From Datura wrightii (taxonomy: Eukaryota; Streptophyta; Magnoliopsida; Solanales; Solanaceae): 64,000 nucleotides of DNA. The first letter of the stretch is position 1. Every line of letters starts with the position of its first letter. The notes beneath the pieces are model-generated. The model ran no database searches, was not told the DNA's origin, and saw only the letters and a program-made list of their open reading frames with translations. The stretch spans positions 137,397,501 through 137,461,500 of the forward strand of contig JASDFA010000018.1 in NCBI GenBank assembly GCA_035772735.1. Reading direction: 5' to 3'. Position numbers and translations under genes: made by a program. Shown here in pieces: positions 57,574-64,000 of this stretch.

Positions 57574-58545
57574 ATGATGATTTCTAAGGGTTGTGTGTAC
57601 CATCTAGTTAGGGTTAAGGATGCTACATCCGAGAACCCGACTATCCAGTCAGTTCCTGTGGTGTATGAGTATCCAGAGGTGTTTCCAGAGGATTTATCGG
57701 GAATCCCTCCCGGGCGGGAGATCCACTTTGGTATTGACCTCCTTCCTGAAACGCTGCCCATATCTATTGCTCCTTACATAATGGCTCTAGTAGAGCTAAC
57801 GAAGTTGAAGGATCATTGAAGGATCTTTTAGACAAGGGTTTCATCAGGCCAAGCAAATCCCCATAGGGTGCACTAGTTCTCTTTGTCTAAAAGAAAGATG
57901 GTTCCCTTTGAATGTGCATTGACGAGCGGCAATTGAACAAAGTTACAATCAAGAATAGGTATTCCCTCCCCAGTATTGGTGACTTGTTTGATCAGCTTCA
58001 GGGTGCTAAGTACTTTTCTAAGATAGACCTTAGATCCGGGTATCATCAGCTTAGAGTTAGGGAGATTGACATTCCGAAGATAGTCTTCCGAACTCGGTAT
58101 GGTCACTACAAGTTTATTGTTATGTCTTTTGGACTAACGAATACTCCTGCAGCTTTTATGATTTGATGAACAGGGTGTTCAAGCCATTCTTGGATATGTT
58201 CGTGATCGTGTTCATAAATAATATTCTTATATACTCCCGGAGCGAAGAGGAGCATGCCGCTCATTTGAGGGTGGTCCTACAAACTCTTAAGGATCGCCAG
58301 TTATATGCTAAGCTTAGCAAATGTGAGTTTTGGTTAAATTCAGTGGCATTTTTGGGTTTTGTGGTGTCAAGTGAGGGTGTAAATGTGGACTCTCAAAAGA
58401 TAGAAGCGGTAAAGAATTAGCCTAGACCGGTTAATCCTTTGTATATCATGAGTTTCTTGGGTTTAGCTTGTTACTATCAGAGGTTTGTTGAGGGGTTTTC
58501 ATCCATTGCAGCCCCGTTGAGTAAGTTGACCTACAAGAAGGTGAA
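57574..58545 (+). pseudogene. Element D2 reverse transcriptase
   Basis: Blocks: VFPEDLSGIPPGREIHFGID, ERQLNKVTIKNRYSLPSIGD, FSKIDLRSGYHQL, YKFIVMSFGLTNTPAAF, then FINN at about 58214-58225, where both Asp residues of the catalytic FIDD are Asn. CEFWLNSVAFLGFVVSSEG and SFLGLACYYQRFVEGF follow. Frameshifts at about 57819, 57890 and 58160, and TAG at 58418. Catalytically dead. Confidence 0.86.
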
Positions 58546-59000
58546 GTTTCAATGGTTGGAGGCTTGTGAGAAGAGGTTCCAAGAGTTGAAGACTCGACTC
58601 ATCTCAGCACCAGTGTTATCCCTACCTGAGGATACCGATGAGTTTGTGGTATATTATAACACTTCGAGGATTGGCCTTGGTTGTGTATCGATGCAACACG
58701 GTAAGGTTATAGCACTTCCAGGCAGCTGAAGGTCTATGAAAATAACTATCCTACTTATGATCTCGAATTGGCGGCAGTAGTATTCTCCTTGAAGATTTGG
58801 AGGCATTATATGTACGGGGTTCATGTAGATGTGTTTACGGAACACAAAAGCCTACAATACGTGTTTACCCAAAAGGATCTAAATCTATGTCAGAGGAGGC
58901 GGTTAGATCTTCTTAAAGATTACGATATGAGTGTCCTTTATCACCAGGGCAAGGCTAATATGGTGGCAGATGCTCTTAGCAGGCTTTTCATGTAGAGTGT
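58546..59000 (+). pseudogene. Element D2 RNase H
   Basis: VKFQWLEACEKRFQELK then EFVVYYNTSRIGLGCVSMQ, in which the first catalytic Asp is Asn. After a frameshift near 58715 come LAAVVFSLKIWRHYMYGVHVDVF, HKSLQYVFTQKDLNL and KANMVADALSRL (about 58945-58990). Confidence 0.83.
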
Positions 59001-59005
59001 GACAT

Positions 59006-60545
59006 ATGGATGAGGAGAGGAAAGAGTTAGTGAAGGATGTGCATCGGCTTGCACGACTAGGAGTTTGTCTTGTTGACTTGGCGGATGCTTTCATTTTTCA
59101 AAATGGGTCGGAATCTTCCTTAGTGATTGAAGTTAAAGATAGACAAGATGAGGATCCTATTTTGGTAAAGTTGAAGGAAGTCGTTGAGAATCAGAAGGTA
59201 GAGGTCTTCTACCAAGGCGGAGAGGGTGTGCTCCGATATCAGGGTCGTTTGTGTGTACCGGATGTTGAAAACTTGAGAGAGTGGATGTTACACGAGGCTT
59301 ATGGATCTAGATATTCTATACATCCAGGCACCACTAAGATGTACCATGACCTACGGGATGTCTATTGGTGGAATGGCATGAAGAAGGAAATAGCAGAGTT
59401 TGTGGCCAAGTGTCCGAATTGTCAACAGGTGAAGGTTGAGCATCAGAGGCCTGGTGGGGTGCTTCAGTACAGTAGTATCCCTACTTGGAAGTTGAAGCAG
59501 ATCAATATGGACTTCATTATAGTGTTTCCTCGCACTCGTCGACCGTATGACTCTATTTAGGTGATTGTAGATAGGTTGATTAAAGAGGCTCATTTCCTAC
59601 CTGTCAAAACTACCGATTTAGTAGAGAATTATGCTAATTGTACATTTGAGATTTAGTTCAACTGCATGGAGTGCCCCTGTCCATCATATCAGATAGAGGC
59701 ACTTAGTTTACCTCCCAGTTTTGGAGATTATTTCAGAAGGGATGCGGTATTTCAGTCAAGCTTAGCACAACTTTTCACCTGCAGATAGATGGCCAGTCAG
59801 AATGGACCATTCAGACTCTCGAGGATATATTGAGAGCATGTGTAATTGATTTCAAGGGTAGCTAGGATGATTATTTACCCCTCATCAAGTTTGCATATAA
59901 CAAGAGCTATCATTCTAGCATTCAGATGGCCCCATTTGAGGCTCTTTATGGATGGAGGTGTAGATCGCCTATTGGTTGGTTCGAGGTATGGTGAGGCTGC
60001 TTTGATAGGATCATATTCACTCCACGAGGCTATGGAAAAGGTCTAACTTATAAGGGAAAGGTTGAAAATAGCTCAGAGTCATCAGAAATCTTATATGGAT
60101 GTCAGGCAGAGAGATCTTGAGTTTGTCGTATATGATTGGGTGTTTCTAATGGTGTGTCCCATGAAGGGAGTGATGCGATTCAGGAAGAAGGTGAAGCTTA
60201 GTCCCCAATATATTGTTCCATACCAAATTGTGAAGCGAGTTGGTTATGTGGCTTATGAATTGGAGTTACCAGTGGAGTTAACTTTGATGCATCTGGTGTT
60301 TCATGTGTCCTCATTGAAGAAATGCATTGGATTCCTAGCTCTGGTTGTTCTGGTAAAGAGCATTGGGGTGAGGGACAGCCTTACCTATGAGAAAGTACCA
60401 ATCGAGATCCTTGATCGTCAAATTCATAAGTTACGGAACAAGGAAGTAGCCTCGGTGAAGGTTTTGTGGATAAATCGTTAGTTGAGGGAGCTACGTGGGA
60501 GGTCAAAAATGATATGATGGCTATATACCCGCATCTTTTCCCTTC
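59006..60545 (+). pseudogene. Element D2 integrase with chromodomain-like tail
   Basis: 59006-59560 is open. HEAYGSRYSIHPGTTKMY and KCPNCQQVKVEHQ form the HHCC domain, and INMDFIIVF keeps the first catalytic Asp (about 59510). Stops and frame changes follow through 59560-60050, with the second Asp near 59690 (SIISDRG-like). The C-terminal part (60062-60481) is open: KVKLSPQYIVPYQIVKRVGYVAYELELP, then RDSLTYEKVPIEILDRQIHKLRNKEV and a GATWEV-like end near 60500. The end region is a chromodomain remnant. Confidence 0.84.
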
Positions 60546-60775
60546 CAGTTCCGGTTCAGCTTGAGGTATAAATATCATCCTCAATATCCTATTCAGTTTT
60601 ATGTCAAGTCCGTGTATGTAAGCCCCTCCCATGTTTTAGCATGTATGTATGTTTCCTGAATTCAGCTCAGTTATGTATTTCATGTTCGGAGTCAGTCACT
60701 CCCTCAGTTCTGCCATAATTATTCAGTTTTGAGATTCCAGTCCTTTTTCTTCCTCTCTCAGTATGCTTAGTCCAC

Positions 60776-60808
60776 ATTCGAGGACGAATGTTTCTAAGAG
60801 GGAGATAT
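60776..60808 (+). other. Element D2 polypurine tract and conserved inverted repeat
   Basis: ATTCGAGGACGAAT (60776-60789), then TAAGAGGGAGATAT directly before the 3' LTR. Confidence 0.85.
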
Positions 60809-62478
60809 TGTAATATCCCGGAAGTCCCTAATACTAGGCTTAGGATTAGAAAAGAAATCATCAGAAAGGTTGGGAAATTATCACAGAAAGACTCGTACCA
60901 CAAGTCGTAGTTCGGTCCCACGGGTCATAGGATGTAATTGTTGGTTGATATAGGGTTGGTAAGGGCGAAGGGTACGGTTCATAGTACGATTCATCGTGGG
61001 ATACCACGGGTCGTGGTAGGCAATCATTGGAAGTTAGAGGAGTCGAATTGGTGATCTACAGAAGAAAACAACAAGTCTTTAGATGGGGCCATGACTCGTG
61101 GTCAAGATTCGTGGCGTAGCAGGTGGTAAGATTCAGATGACCAGAGGTATGAATCGTAGGAAGTACCCACGAGCCGTTGGTTATGCCCCTAGGAGAAACT
61201 CCAGAAGGGTGATGGTTCGAGGATAGTGGATGCAACGAAAGGAAGCAAAGGACCATTGTGACAAGTAACGACTCGTCCTGTCTAATCGTTGTTTGAGGAA
61301 ACTAAAACTGAGGCAATCATGGATGCTATTAACGGGCGATACCACGAGTCGTGGTATCAAAGGATGACTCGTGGTGAGGGTTGTGGTACCTGGCAGTGCC
61401 CATTTTTCAGAAATTTCATTAAGGGTATCTTTGTCATTCCTAAGCTCTAAGGTCCTAAACTACATCATTTTAAGAATGGGAAAGAGTGTATTAAGGATAT
61501 TTTTCACCCTATATCACGCATTTCTTCTCTAACACTCTAAATTGAGAAATCAATTCTCTCAAATCTCTCAAGGTTTTTCTGAGGGTTTTTCATCAAACTC
61601 TCCAAGAATCAACTGGGGATTCATCTTTTTAGTTGGGGATTTAATTATTCCGGTATGTGGGTCAATTTAATGGGGTTTCCCTCTCAATCCCATGCCCCTT
61701 CTTTATCAAAGCATGATAACCCAATTCCCCAAAGACTATAAATTCGAAAATCTTCATTTTATGATTGGGCTTCGAGAATTGTTCATAATTTCCCATTGTT
61801 CCTTATGTTTTATATATGATCATGATTACGATACTTTGGCTCAAGTTATGTTTTTACAAGGCTTCTCTTATGATTACGATTATGACTTGTTTATGAATGT
61901 TTTGAAAACCTTGAGCCCTTACGTTTACATTATGATATCTATGTTAAGATCACGTTGTACTATTCTTATGAATTATTACGTGTTTTAAATTGTCCATTTT
62001 ACTTAACCCGCATACACAGTACATTCCAAGTACTAACCGCATACTCTATGTTGTATCGTCTCATGATACAGGTCTGAGAGATCAGGTTCATCCTCGCCTC
62101 TAGTCGCATTCCCTTCAGTCCATTCAACCTATTCTCTTTGGTGATTCCTCATCTGTCGAGGACATACAGCTAGCTTTGTTGTTATGTTTATCTTTCAGTT
62201 TTTCATACTTAAGGAGCTAGTTAGAGGTGTTTTCCCATCAGCTCACCGGATACTAGAGGCTTTTTAGACATTAAGTGGATATGTTCAGTTCTTGTGTCAG
62301 ATGTTAAATACTTAAATTTCAAAGTTTCTATTTTGATTTTCTGCTTATTTTATGGTTGGAATGATTCCTGCTCTAGTTATGTTCTTTATCCATTATGTTC
62401 ATGCCATGGGTTGACTTGGAGCCTATCGGGGTTCTTTGTCCCATGTCTCGATTCAAGGTCCTAGATCAAGTCATGAAA
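60809..62478 (+). repeat. Element D2 3' LTR
   Basis: Starts TGTAATATCCCGG. The U3 has CACGAGTCGTGG words at 60890-61395, and a CAGTAC/GTACTA hairpin lies at 62017-62035. The end is mutated (GTCATGAAA in place of GTCGTGACA), so 62478 is by alignment. Length about 1670 bp. A target duplication cannot be tested because the 5' end is lost. Confidence 0.8.
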
Positions 62479-64000
62479 AAATTAAGGTAGGTTATGGTTT
62501 AGAAGGAGTTAGACTTAACATGATGACATGTATAAATGCAGACTGATAATGTGTATATTGGTCTCTAGATCTTAAGTGTTTTAAATCTTCCTTGTTGAAT
62601 TACCTGATCGAGTGATCCTAATGCGATGTTTTATCTGTGTAATATGGAAGTGAATGTGTATGTTTGGTCATGCTCTTTTGTGTTTGTTGGGAATGGTTGT
62701 GAATTGTTCAAATGTTCAAGTTAATAGAGGTAGATGAGGCCTCCTAAAAGTCATGTCAATGAAATTGATGATAATATATCGATTATGAGAATGAATATGG
62801 AGACTATGAAAATCCTAAGATGAGTAGCTCCTACCCGAGGGGAGCGTCTAGGCAAGCAATGATGCTTGAATAGCTCATGCTCGAAAGGAGCATCCGGACA
62901 AGCATATGAGTTGGAGTGGGTACCACGCTAGTGCGGTACATGGATTTCCAGAGTCCCCCTATTGGTCATGACTGGAAGGGAAAAAATAAAACCCTCTTGC
63001 ATGTATGTATATTGATGTTAGTAATTGAGTGTTCATGGTGATGTGACGGAGTCCTGTGCCCATCATGTCACCATTCATTATATTATTTGATTTACTGTAC
63101 GGATGTAAGAATCGGACTAAGTATATGGGTACCTGACTGAATTGAACTTGTGGTCATGTGTTTGCCCATCTGAATTGTTGAGGCGTTGTCGGGACTTGAT
63201 TATTTGCATTGTTAAATGAGGACTCGTGATTGAGTTGGGCAATCTTTTTGAATGATTCATTATATATCCTATGTGGTTATGTGGTAACAATTGTCTATTG
63301 ATGACTATAAATAGTGTGGATGATTATAATAATTGTAAGTTGCAAAAAGTTAATAAAATATTAGGTGTGCAGCTAAGTCGAGCTACTATCAAGGCAATAA
63401 TGCTGCAACAGAACTTGTTCTGCCGTGGTAAGACTGTGGCAGCGGTCAAGAGACCGCTGCAGTGATGGCCCAATTCAGTGAGCAGGCCGGTTAATACTTG
63501 AGCAGAAGCAATTCTTGAAATGTGGATTGTCCATATATGAATGACGTTCTGAGTTAATTGCATATTATTGTTTACATGTATGTATGTTATTATGTATGGT
63601 CGGTCGATGATACCTACTAGTACTGTGTTTTGTACTAACGATGCTCCTGCACTTCTTTTCTAAGTGCAAAATCTAATCCCGGAAGCTCATCTCGACCTAA
63701 CCTTGCAAGATGTGTTGTTCTACTCCTCCTCCGAAGATGTCTCTTCTCCAGTCATTGATAACTGTTGTTCTTTTCTTTCCTGTTATACTCTTCAACAATG
63801 TTAGGTAGACATCTTTATGTGCCATGACAATTAGATTCTGGGTGTGTTTTAAACAGCGGGTTGTTATTATTTTCCTTTTGTTTATGATGTTCTTATATTC
63901 AAAATATGTTTTATTCTTTCTGAAGGTCGACGGTTTTGGGGTAAAGAGTGAAGAAATATTGGTTTGACCACTGGGGGGTTAGTGTGGATGCCAATCATGG
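62479..64000. other. Unassigned flank
   Basis: About 1.5 kb outside recognisable elements. It has GGAGCGTCTAGG/GGAGCATCCGG repeats (62840-62900) and GGGTACCACGCTAGTG-like wording that looks like repetitive plant DNA, but I cannot assign it. No convincing gene: frames are short and AT-rich. Confidence 0.45.
63439..63460 (+). repeat. Perfect short inverted repeat
   Basis: GCAGCGGTC-AAGA-GACCGCTGC: nine perfect pairs with a 4-nt loop in otherwise AT-rich DNA. Too short to be a plant microRNA hairpin. Role unknown. Confidence 0.7.

Noticed and set aside
61692..61988. 98-codon plus-strand frame in D2 3' LTR
   Set aside because: AT-rich LTR sequence, no homologous open frame in the D1 LTR.
63439..63460. 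MicroRNA precursor
   Set aside because: A stem of 9 bp is far too short, with no extended pairing around it.

Overview
The window is plant nuclear DNA made almost entirely of nested, decayed LTR retrotransposons, with one Helitron terminus. I found no convincing host gene, tRNA, rRNA or CRISPR array. The protein remnants (gag, aspartic protease, RT, RNase H, integrase), the two primer-binding-site types and the Helitron 3' end point to a large-genome eudicot. Solanaceae is my best guess, from general resemblance of the elements only.

Two Ty3/gypsy lineages are present. Athila-like elements (A, B, F) have PBSs of the TGGCGC(C/T)GTTG type and an LCDLG-type protease. Tekay/Del-like chromoviruses (C, C', D1, D2, and gag-only E) have PBSs matching TGGTATCAGAGC (initiator tRNA-Met) and mostly LTRs of the TGTTATACCCC or TGTAATACCCC type.

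Layout: 1-1609 is the 3' part of a Helitron inserted in the left LTR of minus-strand element A (1610-3307, resuming at 34557-39797). A is split by C (3308-8907, plus strand, 3' end lost), which abuts E. E has a 5' LTR fragment at 8909-10686, an internal region at 10687-13022, and a 3' LTR broken into three pieces (13023-13524, 21234-21677, 32673-34556). The two breaks hold complete insertions: B (13525-21233, minus strand, near-perfect 5-bp TSD GGAAG/GGAAC) and F (21678-32672, plus strand, perfect TSD TTTAC). D1 (39798-47033) sits in A's right LTR. Then come an inverted D-type LTR tail (47034-47642), minus-strand C' (47643 to about 55177), a chimeric junction (55178-55740), D2 (55741-62478), and an unassigned flank to 64000.

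Most coding parts are pseudogenes with stops, frameshifts and internal deletions. A keeps pol without gag/protease, B keeps gag/protease without pol, and E carries gag only, so mobilisation in trans is plausible for these.

The most interesting unit is in F. Downstream of integrase lies a second copy of the LTR's own upstream promoter module, a 27-bp palindrome, a good GT-AG intron (27538-28198) and a separate ORF3 (28204-29423). Polypurine-tract motifs occur inside that intron, just after ORF3 and at the 3' LTR. The same U3 word cluster (GTGTCACGG/CCGTGACACG with CCATCGCGG) also occurs upstream of the TATA box in the unrelated C and C' LTRs. A second word (ACGACTCGT) is shared by the A/B and D/E LTRs. 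This suggests promoter modules shared across retrotransposon lineages.
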